A stretch of DNA of 64,000 bases from Parerythrobacter aestuarii (GTDB lineage: Bacteria; Pseudomonadota; Alphaproteobacteria; Sphingomonadales; Sphingomonadaceae), in contig NZ_JARBWD010000001.1 in assembly GCF_030140925.1 (NCBI RefSeq), positions 372,001 to 436,000 on the forward strand. Direction: 5' to 3'. The position numbers were made by a program, and so were the translations under genes. Under the pieces are notes generated by a model. It was given only the letters and a program-made list of their open reading frames with translations. It was not told the DNA's origin and searched no databases. Below are positions 8,764-18,063 of the stretch, piece after piece (positions within the stretch are counted from its first letter, which is position 1; each line of letters opens with the position of its first letter).

Positions 8764-10044
8764 ATGGACAAACTCGTTATTCGTGGCGGCAACCGCCTCT
8801 CAGGGACAATCCCAATTTCCGGGGCCAAGAACTCCGCCTTGACGCTCATCCCCTGCGCCCTGCTGACGGAAGAGCCGGTGACGCTGCGCAACCTGCCGCG
8901 GCTGGCCGATATCGACGGCTTCCAGCACCTGATGAACCAGTTCGGCGTGATGACGGCCGTCCAGGGCACGCGGCCGGAGGATTTCGGCCGGGTCATGACC
9001 ATGGAAGCGACCCGGATCACCTCGACCGTCGCGCCCTATGACCTTGTCCGCAAGATGCGCGCCTCGATTCTGGTGCTCGGCCCGATGCTGGCGCGGATGG
9101 GCGAAGCTACGGTTTCGCTGCCCGGCGGCTGCGCTATCGGCAACCGCCCGATCGACCTGCATTTGAAGGCGCTGGAGGCTTTCGGAGCCGAGATCGAGCT
9201 GGCGCAGGGTTATGTAAAAGCGGTAGCGCCCGAGGGCGGCCTGCCCGGCGGGGACTTCGACTTCCCAGTGGTCTCCGTCGGTGCAACGGAGAATGCGCTG
9301 ATGGCTGCCGTTCTTGCCAATGGTACCAGCCGCCTGTTCAACGCTGCGCGCGAACCGGAGATTGTCGACCTGTGCAAGCTGTTGGTGGCGATGGGCGCAG
9401 AGATCGAGAATATCGGCCGGTCCGACCTTGTCATCCACGGGGTCAAGCGACTGCATGGCGCAACCTATCGCGTGATGGCGGACAGGATCGAAGCCGGTTC
9501 CTATGCCTGCGCGGCTGCGATCACCGGCGGTGACGTGGTGCTCGAAGGTGCCAATGCCGAAGAAATGGGTGCGACCCTCCATGCCTTGCAGGCGATCGGC
9601 TGCGAGGTCGAGGAAACCAAGGCCGGCGTTCGCGTCGCGGCCAACGGTCCGCTCAAGGCAACCAACCTCACCACTGCACCCTATCCCGGTCTCGCCACCG
9701 ATATGCAGGCGCAGCTGATGAGCCTGTTGTGCAAGGCCGAAGGCACCAGCGTGCTCAAGGAGACGATATTCGAGAATCGCTTCATGCATGTGCCCGAACT
9801 CAACCGCATGGGTGCCGACATCGAGACCGAAGGTCGCACGGCAATCGTCAAGGGGGTTGAACGGCTGACCGGCGCGGAAGTGATGGCGACCGACCTGCGT
9901 GCCTCGATGAGCCTGATTATCGCTGCGCTTGCGGCCGAAGGCGAATCGCAGGTCCGTCGTATCTACCACCTGGATCGCGGCTATGAGCGGCTGGAAGAAA
10001 AACTGCAGCTGGTCGGTGCGGATATCGAGCGGGTCGACGATTAA
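8764..10044 (+). CDS. murA: UDP-N-acetylglucosamine 1-carboxyvinyltransferase
   Basis: A 426-residue cytoplasmic enzyme for the first committed step of peptidoglycan synthesis: transfer of enolpyruvate from PEP to UDP-GlcNAc. The N-terminal lysine/asparagine motif SGAKNSAL is present at 19-26. The catalytic loop [14 protein letters not shown] carries the fosfomycin-target Cys123, so the enzyme should be fosfomycin-sensitive at this position. Length is normal for the family. The ATG at 8764 matches the family start (MDKLVIRGG). It is divergent from galU across about 100 bp. Confidence 0.96.
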   Translation: MDKLVIRGGNRLSGTIPISGAKNSALTLIPCALLTEEPVTLRNLPRLADIDGFQHLMNQFGVMTAVQGTRPEDFGRVMTMEATRITSTVAPYDLVRKMRASILVLGPMLARMGEATVSLPGGCAIGNRPIDLHLKALEAFGAEIELAQGYVKAVAPEGGLPGGDFDFPVVSVGATENALMAAVLANGTSRLFNAAREPEIVDLCKLLVAMGAEIENIGRSDLVIHGVKRLHGATYRVMADRIEAGSYACAAAITGGDVVLEGANAEEMGATLHALQAIGCEVEETKAGVRVAANGPLKATNLTTAPYPGLATDMQAQLMSLLCKAEGTSVLKETIFENRFMHVPELNRMGADIETEGRTAIVKGVERLTGAEVMATDLRASMSLIIAALAAEGESQVRRIYHLDRGYERLEEKLQLVGADIERVDD

Positions 10045-10140
10045 GGTCCTGTTGGGCGACCTTGCCAAGGTGCAATCTCGACGAAGAATCCATCCCTGTG
10101 GTAAGGCGACACAGTCCGCTTGTCGCACTGGGAGGGAGAT

Positions 10141-10749
10141 GTGACCGAAGAACCCAAGTCACATTGGAAAACGTTCGCCATCGTATTGGGTTCGGTGGCC
10201 GCATTGATCACTGCGATTACTGGCCTGCTGCCTGAAGTGCGCGCTTTCTTCTTGCCGTCTCCCGACCAGGTGGTGCCTGAACCGGCTGCACCTGCTTCAA
10301 CATCTGTAGCACCGCCTGCGGCGGAGGTTTCCCCTGCGTCGCATTTGTCGGACCGAGACGCGATCAAGGCCGCAGAAGCGCAGACATCCCGTTTCATCGA
10401 TGCCATGGCGCGGCGGGATGTGAACGCCATGGTGGAACTGGCTGACCCGCCGTTCTTTTTCGATAATGGCGGGCTGGCAACCAACCGCGCTCAGTTCCGG
10501 GCCAAGCTGAAAGGCATGTTTCCCGACGATGCTGCCCGCGATTCCCTGCCCCGGATCGACAGCATCAAGGTCATGACCATCGGTGAAGCGCGCTTGCAGG
10601 GCCTGATTGCCGATGGTGACCGGGCCATCAGCCGCCTTAATCTCGATGACGAGGATATTGTCAGCGTCGCTACGTCCGGCATTCACGCGACCGGCTTCTA
10701 TTTCCGTCGCAAGCAGAGCAGCGTCGGACTGGCCGCGATCTGGAACTAG
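10141..10749 (+). CDS. Single-pass membrane protein with NTF2/SnoaL-like periplasmic domain
   Basis: A 202-residue protein of unknown function. It has a short basic cytosolic N-terminus, one transmembrane helix (about 11-33), a Pro/Ala/Ser-rich linker (40-70), and a domain of about 120 residues. That domain has the helix-then-sheet pattern of the SnoaL/NTF2-like fold, with the helix SRFIDAMARRDVNAMVELAD and a strand ending in the very C-terminus. A GTG start at 10141 is chosen because GGAGGGAG lies 2-9 bases upstream. It overlaps the convergent RHH gene by 4 bp. The fold is judged by eye; a ligand or partner is not apparent. Confidence 0.6.
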   Translation: MTEEPKSHWKTFAIVLGSVAALITAITGLLPEVRAFFLPSPDQVVPEPAAPASTSVAPPAAEVSPASHLSDRDAIKAAEAQTSRFIDAMARRDVNAMVELADPPFFFDNGGLATNRAQFRAKLKGMFPDDAARDSLPRIDSIKVMTIGEARLQGLIADGDRAISRLNLDDEDIVSVATSGIHATGFYFRRKQSSVGLAAIWN

Positions 10750-10976
10750 CTCGCCTTACTCACCAGCCAAACCCGGATCGCGCTGGCGAGGCCCGGTGGT
10801 GTCCTGGCCTTGATACGTTGTTCATCGATACGGGCTACCAGCGCATTGATAGGCACACCTTCGCGCTCTGCAGCCGCGCGCAACATGTCCCAGAACAATG
10901 GTTCAAGGCTAATCGACGTCTTGTGCCCGGCGATCTCGACCGAGCGTTTGACGGGAGGGTGATAGGGTGTTCCCAC
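10746..10976 (-). CDS. Ribbon-helix-helix domain protein (RHH_4 type)
   Basis: A 76-residue protein. The core KRSVEIAGHKTSISLEPLFWDMLR and the following REGVPINALVARID fit the strand-helix-helix arrangement of alphaproteobacterial ribbon-helix-helix proteins with a conserved FW pair. These are presumed DNA-binding repressors that act as dimers. The start is GTG at 10976 with AGGA about 5 bases upstream; there is no ATG in the frame. No toxin partner is adjacent, so it is more likely a stand-alone regulator than an antitoxin. Confidence 0.7.
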   Translation of the reverse strand: MGTPYHPPVKRSVEIAGHKTSISLEPLFWDMLRAAAEREGVPINALVARIDEQRIKARTPPGLASAIRVWLVSKAS

Positions 10977-11008
10977 ACGGTCCTGCTAAAGGCCCGCAAG
11001 CGTTTTGC

Positions 11009-11647
11009 CTAGGCGGCACGAGGAGCGCTGGCACGGCGACCGAAAGTGGCGGGTATATTCGCAGTGAACGGCTGAAGCTGCATGGCGATGCTGGCCAGTT
11101 GCTGGGTCGTCAGAGGGTCGTGGAACATCAATCCGTGCTGCCCGCCCTTGCGCCAGCATACATCGGCCGGGCGAACATCCATGCCCGGGAGTTCCAGCGT
11201 CAGGTAGGCACCTTGCCCAAAACGCTCTCCACACTCGATCAGCGCGCCGCCGCGCGACAGGTCGAGCAAGCGGATACGGTGAGCCACACGATGCGCTTCG
11301 ACCACGCCCTGGGCACGGATGCGCAGACGGATCGGTCGGCTCTCGAACGGGCTCGGCTCGTGGATGAAATCTTGCAGCTCGATCGCGCGAGCGAAGCGAT
11401 AGCCCGCCTGTTGCTTGCCTTTCCAGACGCGCTCGATGGGGTAGGTTGCCCCGTTCGAAAGCTCGAGTATGACGCGTGGCTCGGTCGGTACGGCATGCAT
11501 GAAGCGCAAGCCCACGCCTTCGGCGGAAACATCGCGGACAATGCAGACATACTCGCCGCTCTGGCACACCAGCTTGGCGCTGCGCAGCATCAGCGAGGAG
11601 CGCGCATTGGCCCGCTGGTCCTGCATGTCAGCTTCATGATCGGCCAT
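11009..11647 (-). CDS. Tandem PilZ domain protein (putative c-di-GMP receptor)
   Basis: A 212-residue cytoplasmic protein with two PilZ-like halves. The first has the RxxxR motif (RANAR, about 12-16) and DxSxxG (DVSAEG, about 39-44). The second has an arginine-rich strand (RPIRLRIR) and DLSRGG near residue 129. The residue sets needed to bind c-di-GMP are complete in the first half; the second half has RxxxxR spacing and may be degenerate. PilZ proteins commonly control motility or exopolysaccharide synthesis, which fits this genome region, but no direct link to the 19-39 kb locus is shown. It is divergent from the LuxR-DUF4019 gene. Confidence 0.8.
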   Translation of the reverse strand: MADHEADMQDQRANARSSLMLRSAKLVCQSGEYVCIVRDVSAEGVGLRFMHAVPTEPRVILELSNGATYPIERVWKGKQQAGYRFARAIELQDFIHEPSPFESRPIRLRIRAQGVVEAHRVAHRIRLLDLSRGGALIECGERFGQGAYLTLELPGMDVRPADVCWRKGGQHGLMFHDPLTTQQLASIAMQLQPFTANIPATFGRRASAPRAA

Positions 11648-11807
11648 CGCCAGTGCCTTTCAGCCACCTATCCCGCAATTCAGGGATAATGAGCAGTAGC
11701 TGAGTAAGGTTAACAACCCGTCAGCATTTGCGGTGCTCTCTCCATCGGCGCGCTACGAATTTTTTGGGGTGGCTGGCGTGCGGGCTAATTCCTAGAAACC
11801 ATCGGCA

Positions 11808-12578
11808 ATGGCCGCAAACATCCACAAGCTGACGGAAAAGGAGAAGGAGACCTTGCGGCTGATGCTGCGGGGTCATGACGCGAAGTCAATGGCACGACAG
11901 TTCGATCTATCCGTGCATACGATCAATGAGCGTCTTCGCAATGCGCGGCGAAAGCTGGATGTGACGAGCAGCCGCGAGGCCGCCCGGCTGTTGTACGAAA
12001 GCGAGTGCGGCATCCCCGAAATTCCTGGATACAAAGGTTTCGGGGATGCCGAAAGCCAGCCGAACGATGATGATCGAACGATCGAGAACAAGGTCGCTTC
12101 CAGGCCTTACCTGATCGGAGGATTTGTCATCATGCTTGCAATCGCATTCGCCGCCGCCATGTTTCTTGCCAGCCATCCGGTTGACCAGCGCCCAGTCGGC
12201 GACCCCGCAACGGCTCTGGAAACAGCGCAGATCGAGCAATTCGAAACCGTGGCACGCACGTGGCTGGCGCTGGTCGACGCGGGAGACTGGGACGCGAGCT
12301 TCGCTGCTGCGGGACGATCGTTCCGCGATCCGAACACCATCACGATGTGGCGCGACGCGTCGCTTCAGGCTCGTGTGCCGCTTGGTGCGATGATTGAGCG
12401 CAAGGCCCTGACCGTCGATTTCGTGCAATCAGGGAAAGGCAAGGGGGAGGCTGAGCCGACCGATTCCGCAATCGTGCGGTTCGCCACTCAGTTCGAGAAC
12501 GGCTCAGGCACGGTCGAAACCGTCACACTCGAGCAAGAGTATGGCGAATGGAAAGTCATTGGCTACCTAATCGAGTGA
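11808..12578 (+). CDS. Membrane-anchored LuxR-type HTH regulator with DUF4019 domain
   Basis: A 256-residue protein with an unusual layout. The N-terminal LuxR/GerE helix-turn-helix (about 5-62: LTEKEKETLRLML, then SVHTINERLRNARRKL) is in the cytosol. A linker leads to one transmembrane helix at about 101-124. A C-terminal domain of about 120 residues, presumably periplasmic, matches DUF4019 (helical TWLALVDAGDWDASF, then beta strands ending VIGYLIE). The topology resembles ToxR/CadC, but with a LuxR-type DNA-binding domain. It may report an envelope signal directly to DNA. No cognate kinase is nearby, and there is no receiver domain. Confidence 0.75.
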   Translation: MAANIHKLTEKEKETLRLMLRGHDAKSMARQFDLSVHTINERLRNARRKLDVTSSREAARLLYESECGIPEIPGYKGFGDAESQPNDDDRTIENKVASRPYLIGGFVIMLAIAFAAAMFLASHPVDQRPVGDPATALETAQIEQFETVARTWLALVDAGDWDASFAAAGRSFRDPNTITMWRDASLQARVPLGAMIERKALTVDFVQSGKGKGEAEPTDSAIVRFATQFENGSGTVETVTLEQEYGEWKVIGYLIE

Positions 12579-12585
12579 TGAGAGC

Positions 12586-12620
12586 AGGGACGCGGTGTCG
12601 AGACAATCGTACCGCGCCCT
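12586..12620. terminator. Hairpin between convergent genes (possible terminator)
   Basis: AGGG-A-CGCGGT (12586-12596) can pair with ACCGCG-CCCT (12611-12620) just after the LuxR-DUF4019 stop and before the phaB stop. There is no T tract on either strand, so intrinsic termination is uncertain. Confidence 0.3.
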
Positions 12621-12626
12621 CCAAAC

Positions 12627-13349
12627 TCAATACATGTGCTGGCCGCCGTTGATGCTCATGGTAGAGCCGGTCATGAAGCCGCCGTTCTCGCTGGTGAGGA
12701 AGGCGACGCCCCGGGCGATTTCCTCGGCCATGCCGAGCCGACCGACCGGGATCTTGGCGACGATCTTTTCCAGCACCGGCGGCGGCACGGCGGCAACCAT
12801 GTCGGTGTCGATATAGCCGGGCGCGATGGCGTTGACGGTGACGCCGAACTTGGCGCCTTCCTGCGCCAGCGCTTTGGTGAAGCCGTGGATGCCGGACTTG
12901 GCAGCGGCATAATTGACCTGGCCGTATTGCCCCGCTTGGCCGTTGATAGAACCGATGTTGACGATCCGGCCCCAGCCGCGCTCGCGCATGCCGGGGAAAG
13001 TCGCCTTGGCCATGTTGAAGCAGCCGCCGAGGTTGACGCGCATCACGTCGTTCCAGTCGTCGAAGCTCATCTTGTGCAGTGTGCCGTCGCGAGTGATGCC
13101 GGCGTTGTTGATGACGATATCGATCGGGCCGAACTCGGCTTCGACCTCGGCGCAGCCGTCGAGGCAGGCCTGGTGATCGCCGACGTCCCATTTCTTCACT
13201 GGAATGGCGGTGGCATCGGAGAACTTCTTCGCCGCCTGGTCGTTGCCGGCGTAATTGGCGATGACAGTGTGCCCCTGGCGCTTGAGTCGTTCGCAGATGG
13301 CTTCGCCAATGCCGCGGGTCCCGCCGGTTACGATGGCTACGCGTCCCAT
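12627..13349 (-). CDS. phaB: Acetoacetyl-CoA reductase
   Basis: A 240-residue SDR that reduces acetoacetyl-CoA to (R)-3-hydroxybutyryl-CoA with NADPH, the second step of polyhydroxybutyrate synthesis. Visible motifs are TGGTRGIGEA, the NNAGITRDGTLHKM stretch typical of PhaB, catalytic Ser in NIGSINGQAGQ, and Tyr/Lys in NYAAAKSG. The close match around GQAGQYGQVNYAAAKSG separates it from FabG. An AGAGGTAG ribosome site precedes the ATG. PHA synthase is not in the window, but the depolymerase at 61.3-62.6 kb is. Confidence 0.9.
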   Translation of the reverse strand: MGRVAIVTGGTRGIGEAICERLKRQGHTVIANYAGNDQAAKKFSDATAIPVKKWDVGDHQACLDGCAEVEAEFGPIDIVINNAGITRDGTLHKMSFDDWNDVMRVNLGGCFNMAKATFPGMRERGWGRIVNIGSINGQAGQYGQVNYAAAKSGIHGFTKALAQEGAKFGVTVNAIAPGYIDTDMVAAVPPPVLEKIVAKIPVGRLGMAEEIARGVAFLTSENGGFMTGSTMSINGGQHMY

Positions 13350-13417
13350 GAATTCTACCTCTTCGCTAGATCTGCTCTCCCGGTGCTTGCCGTAGCGTCA
13401 AGCACGGAGACGGGCAA

Positions 13418-13440
13418 AGAAAAACCCCGCCGAAGCGGGG
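13418..13440 (-). terminator. Rho-independent terminator for the minus-strand gene at 13474
   Basis: On the minus strand, CCCCGC-TTCG-GCGGGG is followed by a TTTTTCTTT tract. A 6-bp GC stem with a stable UUCG loop lies 34 bp beyond the stop codon. Confidence 0.85.
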
Positions 13441-13473
13441 CGCTGCAATCGAATTCAGTGCGTCTCGAGCCTG

Positions 13474-14220
13474 TCAGAAGCGCAATTGGGTGCCGACGTA
13501 GACGGCCTGATCGTCTTCAACGCCATCAGTGAGCGGTGCAAGGCGCGAGCGTTCCTGCGACAGCCGCACACCGGCTGTGACGTCGAGATTGCGGGTCACG
13601 CGGTAAGAGCCGCCGACATCGACGCTTTGCTCGCCCAGGCCTTCAAGCGTCCGCGGCGACCGTCCCGGTTCACGCTCGTTCTCAAGCGAAATACGGGGCT
13701 GGAACCGGCTCGGCTTGTTGGCAGCGGTGCCCTGGCTTGGCCGGTACTCCGACAGATCCGGCATTTCGATCTTGGAGACACCAAGAGGCAGCTCGCTCGC
13801 CGGCTTGGCAAAGCTCTGGTAACCGCGGGCAATTCCGAGATCGAAGCGAGTCGGGGCGATCTTCAGGTCGCGGCGACCAGGGGCCTGGTCGGCCCGGTCC
13901 ATTGCCGAACGGATCGAAATGGCCCGCGCGGTTTCGTCGTCCACGCGCACCGCAACGGTCACGACACGGTCTGCCGACACTTTGCCGGAAGCGGGCGTGA
14001 AACGCATCGCCTTGCGTGCGGCGGCATAACGGTTGTTGACGCGCTCGGCGAGCGCGGGATCGACGCCAGCCGGTGTAAAGCGTGGTGCAGCTTCCGTAAG
14101 CGGGGCGAGCACGGCATTGGTCACGGCAAGGCCAGCCGAAGGGACACCGACGAGGACGGCACCCGCGACCAGAGCGGGAACGATGCCCCGCCGCAGTGTC
14201 GTTGTGGTCGTCTTGCTCAT
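13474..14220 (-). CDS. Exported protein of unknown function, beta-strand C-terminus
   Basis: A 248-residue protein with a signal peptide (basic TLRRG, then hydrophobic VPALVAGAVLVGVPSAGLA). A middle part of roughly 150 residues is rich in Arg and Pro. The last 45 residues form alternating strands (GGSYRVTRNLDVTAGVRL ... AVYVGTQLRF). A terminal aromatic Phe after alternating hydrophobics is the usual C-terminal signature of outer-membrane beta-barrel strands, but only about three such strands are present. The ATG at 14220 is chosen over a longer frame because it directly begins the signal peptide (MSKTTTTTLRR). I do not recognise the family. Confidence 0.6.
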   Translation of the reverse strand: MSKTTTTTLRRGIVPALVAGAVLVGVPSAGLAVTNAVLAPLTEAAPRFTPAGVDPALAERVNNRYAAARKAMRFTPASGKVSADRVVTVAVRVDDETARAISIRSAMDRADQAPGRRDLKIAPTRFDLGIARGYQSFAKPASELPLGVSKIEMPDLSEYRPSQGTAANKPSRFQPRISLENEREPGRSPRTLEGLGEQSVDVGGSYRVTRNLDVTAGVRLSQERSRLAPLTDGVEDDQAVYVGTQLRF

Positions 14221-14521
14221 GGTATACCCAATTGCTCCCCTCGGCAGCCCGACTCGCTTGGCGGATCCCGGCTGAACCAAGGGTGAAGCTACGCATGGAT
14301 GCTCAGGAAAGCCAGTTTTTCCACAAGCACTGGTTCGCTATGAAACAAAGTGTTGCATACGGTCCACAAAAGCGAGTCAGCTAACCTGCGGCTGAGATGG
14401 CTCCATTCACGCGAGATACAGCGCTGCTCCGCACAAGGCTTGAGGCCAACCTTCTCTTGTCGCGCGCGATGCGGCCGGTATAGAGGCACCCTGACCAGAT
14501 TGAGGACAACAGATCTTTCCC
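14221..14521. promoter_or_regulatory. 301-bp divergent intergenic region
   Basis: This is the longest gene-free stretch in the window. It separates the minus-strand exported protein from the plus-strand DUF3576 gene, so it should hold both promoters. A TATAGA hexamer at 14477-14482, about 45 bp before the DUF3576 ATG, is a plausible -10 element; no convincing -35 is seen. I found no hairpin, RNA gene or repeat in it. Confidence 0.35.
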
Positions 14522-14974
14522 ATGCGCATGACCACTTTCCGCCTTCGCCCGATTGCCCGCATTGCCCTGGGCGGCGCTGCGCTTGCTTCGCTCGCCGCAT
14601 GCGGGGGACGCGAGCGTCCCGAGGCAGATCTCGCCGCATCGCAGATCACCACCATCGGCGTGAACTCCTACCTCTGGCGCGCTGCGCTGGAGACGGTCAG
14701 TTTTGCGCCGCTGCTGCAGGCCGACAGCGCCGGGGGCGTGATCGTGACCGACTGGTACGCCAATCCCCAGAACCCGGGCGAACGCGTAAAGCTGACGGTT
14801 TCGATTCTCGACCAGGATCTGCGTGCAGACGCGCTGCGCGTTGCTGCCAGCCGCCAGGTTTCGCAGGCCGGTACATGGGTCGATGCACCGGTGCAGGCCG
14901 CAACGGTGCAGAAGCTGGAGGACATCATCCTCTCGAAGGCCCGCGAACTCCGCCGTCAGGCAGTAGCCAGCTAA
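14522..14974 (+). CDS. DUF3576 domain lipoprotein
   Basis: A 150-residue predicted lipoprotein. An N-terminal basic region and hydrophobic core end in a lipobox (ASLAAC) with Cys27 as the acylation site. The following domain (ITTIGVNSYLWRAALETVSFAPLLQAD, DWYANPQNPGER) is DUF3576, common in alphaproteobacteria and often directly upstream of leuS, as here (24 bp gap). Its function is unknown; an envelope role is inferred from its linkage to leuS-lptE. Confidence 0.82.
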   Translation: MRMTTFRLRPIARIALGGAALASLAACGGRERPEADLAASQITTIGVNSYLWRAALETVSFAPLLQADSAGGVIVTDWYANPQNPGERVKLTVSILDQDLRADALRVAASRQVSQAGTWVDAPVQAATVQKLEDIILSKARELRRQAVAS

Positions 14975-14998
14975 TCCAACTTTCCCTACGGGGCTTAC

Positions 14999-17578
14999 AT
15001 GACCGAGACACGTTTCGATCCGTCGCAGGCTGACGGGCGCTGGCAGCGCGCGTGGGACGAGGCTGCCTGCTTCGCTGCCGATTCGAATAGCAACAAGCCC
15101 AAGAGCTACGTGCTGGAGATGTTCCCCTATCCCAGCGGGCGCATCCACATCGGCCATGTGCGCAACTACACCATGGGTGACGTGCTGGCGCGCTACAAGA
15201 AGATGCGCGGGCACGAAGTGCTGCATCCAATGGGCTGGGACGCTTTCGGCATGCCGGCGGAAAACGCAGCGATGGAAAAGGGCGTCCACCCCGGTGGCTG
15301 GACCCGCGAAAACATTGCCAACATGAAAGCGCAGCTCAAGCGGCTGGGCTTCGCACTCGACTGGACCCGCGAATTCGCCACCTGCGACCCGGAGTATTAC
15401 GGTCACGAGCAGGCGCTGTTCATCGACATGTACGAAGCGGGCCTCGTCTATCGCAAGGAAAGCGAGGTCAACTGGGACCCGGTCGACATGACCGTGCTGG
15501 CCAATGAGCAGGTGATCGACGGCAAGGGCTGGCGCAGCGGCGCCGAGGTCGAGAAGCGCAAGCTCAACCAGTGGTTCCTCAAGATAACCGATTTTGCCGA
15601 GGATTTGCTCGACGGGCTCGGGACGCTCGACAAGTGGCCGGAGAAGGTCCGGCTGATGCAGGAAAACTGGATCGGCAAGTCGCAGGGACTGGAATTCAGC
15701 TTCGAGCTGTCGAATGGCGAGACATTGCCGGTCTATACCACGCGGCCCGATACCATTTTCGGCGCGAGTTTCGTCGCAGTTGCTGCCGACCATCCGGTCG
15801 CACAGTCGCTCGACAACAATTCCGCGCGCGACTTCATCGCCCTGTGCAAGAAGGGCGGCACGACCGCGGCCGAGCTGGAGACAGCGGAAAAGCTGGGCTT
15901 CGACACCGGCATCACCGCCAGGCACCCCTTCACCGGGGCCGAGCTGCCGGTCTTCATCGCCAATTTCGTGCTGATGGATTACGGCACCGGCGCGATCATG
16001 GCGGTGCCGGGGCACGACCAGCGCGACTTCGAATTCGCCACCAAGTATGGCCTGCCGATCCCGCGCGTCGTCGCGGCGAGCGCTGACGAGGCCGACAAGC
16101 CCTTCGCTGGCGAAGCCGAGTCGGGCGACGGGGTGATCGTCAATTCGGACTTCCTCGATGGCAAGAGCGTCGAGGATGCCAAGCGCGAAGTGATTGCCCG
16201 CGCCGAGCTGGGCGAGTGGGGCAAGGGCACCACCGTATGGCGACTGCGCGACTGGGGCGTTTCGCGCCAACGCTATTGGGGTACCCCAATCCCCTTCATC
16301 CATTGCGATACCTGCGGTGTGGTCCCCGTGCCCAAGAAGCAGCTGCCGGTCGAACTGCCTGAGGATGTCGACTTCAAGACACCCGGCAACCCGTTGCTGC
16401 GGCATCCGACGTGGAAGCATGTCGATTGCCCGACCTGCGGTGGCAAGGCCGAACGCGAGACCGACACGCTCGACACTTTCACCAACAGCTCGTGGTATTT
16501 CCTGCGCTTTGCTAGCCAGCCGGCGGACAAGCCGTTCGATCGCGACGAAGTCGCCAAGTGGTTGCCGGTCGAGCAATATATCGGCGGCATCGAGCACGCG
16601 ATCCTGCACTTGCTCTACGCCCGTTTCTGGACCCGCGCGCTGCAGCGCATGGGGCAGGTGACTTTCGCCGAGCCCTTTGCGTCGCTGTTTACGCAGGGCA
16701 TGGTGACGCACGAGACATATAGGCATCAGGTCAGTGTGAAGGGCAAGCCCGCATTCTACATGTGGGATGCACCAGAGGACGTTGAACAGCGAGAAGATGG
16801 CTTGTTCCTAAAGGGAACAGAGATTCCAGTCGAAGTCGGCCGTGTCGAAAAGATGTCGAAGTCGAAGAAGAACGTCGTCGACCCCGACACCATCATCGCG
16901 CAATACGGTGCCGATGCGGTGCGCTGGTTCATGCTCAGCGACAGCCCGCCCGAGCGCGACCTGCCATGGTCGGAAGCCGGAATCGAAGGCTGCTGGCGCT
17001 TTGTCCAGCGGCTGTGGCGTTTAGCTACTAACGAGCTGCCATTCGTACCACCTGCCGGCGAGAACAATGTCGCTGATGGTGTTGGGGTGAATTTCACCGA
17101 TCCAGAAGACATTGGGCTTCGAAAGTTAACCCATCGGACGGTGTCCGGAGTTGCGGAGGATATCGAAGCACTTCATTTTAACAAGGCCGTCGCCAAAATT
17201 TACGCCCTCTCTAATGCGATCGACAAGGCCAAAATGTCATATGATCGGCAAGATGCGGTTCGGACGTTGGTCGCCATTGCCTCGCCAATGATGCCCCATA
17301 TTGCTGAGGAACTCTGGAGCAAGATCGGCGAAGAAGGTCTTGTCGCCGAAGCGGCCTGGCCTGAAGTCGATCCGGCGCTGCTGGTCGAGGATGAGGTCAC
17401 CATTGCGGTCCAGCACATGGGCAAGCTGCGCGATACGCTAACTGCACCCAAGGGAGCGTCGAAGGACGACCTCGAAGCCCTTGCGCTCGCCAGCGAGAAG
17501 GTCCAGCGTTCAATCGATGGAGCTGCAATCCGCAAGGTGATCGTCGTGCCCGACCGGCTGGTCAATATCGTTACCTGA
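14999..17578 (+). CDS. leuS: Leucine--tRNA ligase
   Basis: An 859-residue class I aminoacyl-tRNA synthetase that charges tRNA-Leu. The HIGH-type motif [10 protein letters not shown] is at 44-53. A CP1 editing domain carries TTRPDTIFG and the [15 protein letters not shown] block. Zinc-type Cys pairs follow (CDTCG, CPTCG), then KMSKSKKN around residue 618 and a C-terminal anticodon-binding domain. The stop overlaps the lptE start by one base. Two internal stretches (about 16700-16850 and 17020-17330) have a clearly lower third-position GC than the rest, with codons such as AGG, CTA, TTA and ACA. Confidence 0.97.
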   Translation: MTETRFDPSQADGRWQRAWDEAACFAADSNSNKPKSYVLEMFPYPSGRIHIGHVRNYTMGDVLARYKKMRGHEVLHPMGWDAFGMPAENAAMEKGVHPGGWTRENIANMKAQLKRLGFALDWTREFATCDPEYYGHEQALFIDMYEAGLVYRKESEVNWDPVDMTVLANEQVIDGKGWRSGAEVEKRKLNQWFLKITDFAEDLLDGLGTLDKWPEKVRLMQENWIGKSQGLEFSFELSNGETLPVYTTRPDTIFGASFVAVAADHPVAQSLDNNSARDFIALCKKGGTTAAELETAEKLGFDTGITARHPFTGAELPVFIANFVLMDYGTGAIMAVPGHDQRDFEFATKYGLPIPRVVAASADEADKPFAGEAESGDGVIVNSDFLDGKSVEDAKREVIARAELGEWGKGTTVWRLRDWGVSRQRYWGTPIPFIHCDTCGVVPVPKKQLPVELPEDVDFKTPGNPLLRHPTWKHVDCPTCGGKAERETDTLDTFTNSSWYFLRFASQPADKPFDRDEVAKWLPVEQYIGGIEHAILHLLYARFWTRALQRMGQVTFAEPFASLFTQGMVTHETYRHQVSVKGKPAFYMWDAPEDVEQREDGLFLKGTEIPVEVGRVEKMSKSKKNVVDPDTIIAQYGADAVRWFMLSDSPPERDLPWSEAGIEGCWRFVQRLWRLATNELPFVPPAGENNVADGVGVNFTDPEDIGLRKLTHRTVSGVAEDIEALHFNKAVAKIYALSNAIDKAKMSYDRQDAVRTLVAIASPMMPHIAEELWSKIGEEGLVAEAAWPEVDPALLVEDEVTIAVQHMGKLRDTLTAPKGASKDDLEALALASEKVQRSIDGAAIRKVIVVPDRLVNIVT

Positions 17579-18063
17579 TGCGCGCTGGCGTCGCCCTGGC
17601 CGCGCTTTTGGCGCTGACCGGCTGCGGCCTGCAGCCGATCTATGCCGGTGCCGGGAATGCGGCTGTGGCCGGGCTCTCCTCGGTTGAAGTCGCACCTATC
17701 CCGGGCCGTTCAGGCTGGCTGATGGGCAATGCCCTGAACGACCGGCTTTCGGCAGCAGGCGAAGGTACCGCTCGCTACCGGCTCGATGTCCGGCTCGACG
17801 ACCAGCTCGAAGGGCTCGGCCTGCTCAATGACGATACCATCGGACGCGAGCGCCGCACGCTCAGGGCGCGCTACCAGCTGGTCGATATCGCTACCGGCTC
17901 GATCGTGCTCGATGCGACCGCCGGGTCCGATGCCGGGATCGACGTAGTCTCCAGCGAATATGCCACCATCGCTGCCGAACAGGCTGCGCTCGAGCGGCTG
18001 ACCGACGAAGTCGCCGATCGTATCGTGACCAGCGTCTCGCTGGCGCTGCGCGAACAGCAGTGA
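17578..18063 (+). CDS. lptE: LPS assembly lipoprotein LptE
   Basis: A 161-residue outer-membrane lipoprotein, the plug partner of LptD in lipopolysaccharide insertion. The short signal peptide has lipobox LTGC with Cys16, followed by GLQPIYAG, which is the usual start of mature alphaproteobacterial LptE. Strands such as ARYRLDVRL and RARYQLVDI and a long C-terminal helix follow. It is coupled to leuS (TGATG) and to holA (GTGA), the conserved leuS-lptE-holA order. Confidence 0.88.
   Translation: MRAGVALAALLALTGCGLQPIYAGAGNAAVAGLSSVEVAPIPGRSGWLMGNALNDRLSAAGEGTARYRLDVRLDDQLEGLGLLNDDTIGRERRTLRARYQLVDIATGSIVLDATAGSDAGIDVVSSEYATIAAEQAALERLTDEVADRIVTSVSLALREQQ

Noticed and set aside
10746..10976. 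RHH protein as antitoxin of a toxin-antitoxin pair
   Set aside because: No toxin-like partner is adjacent; the neighbouring genes are a membrane NTF2-like protein and a PilZ protein.
14381..16726. A 781-codon minus-strand frame across leuS
   Set aside because: It is antisense to leuS, whose catalytic motifs are intact, and contains no recognisable domain.
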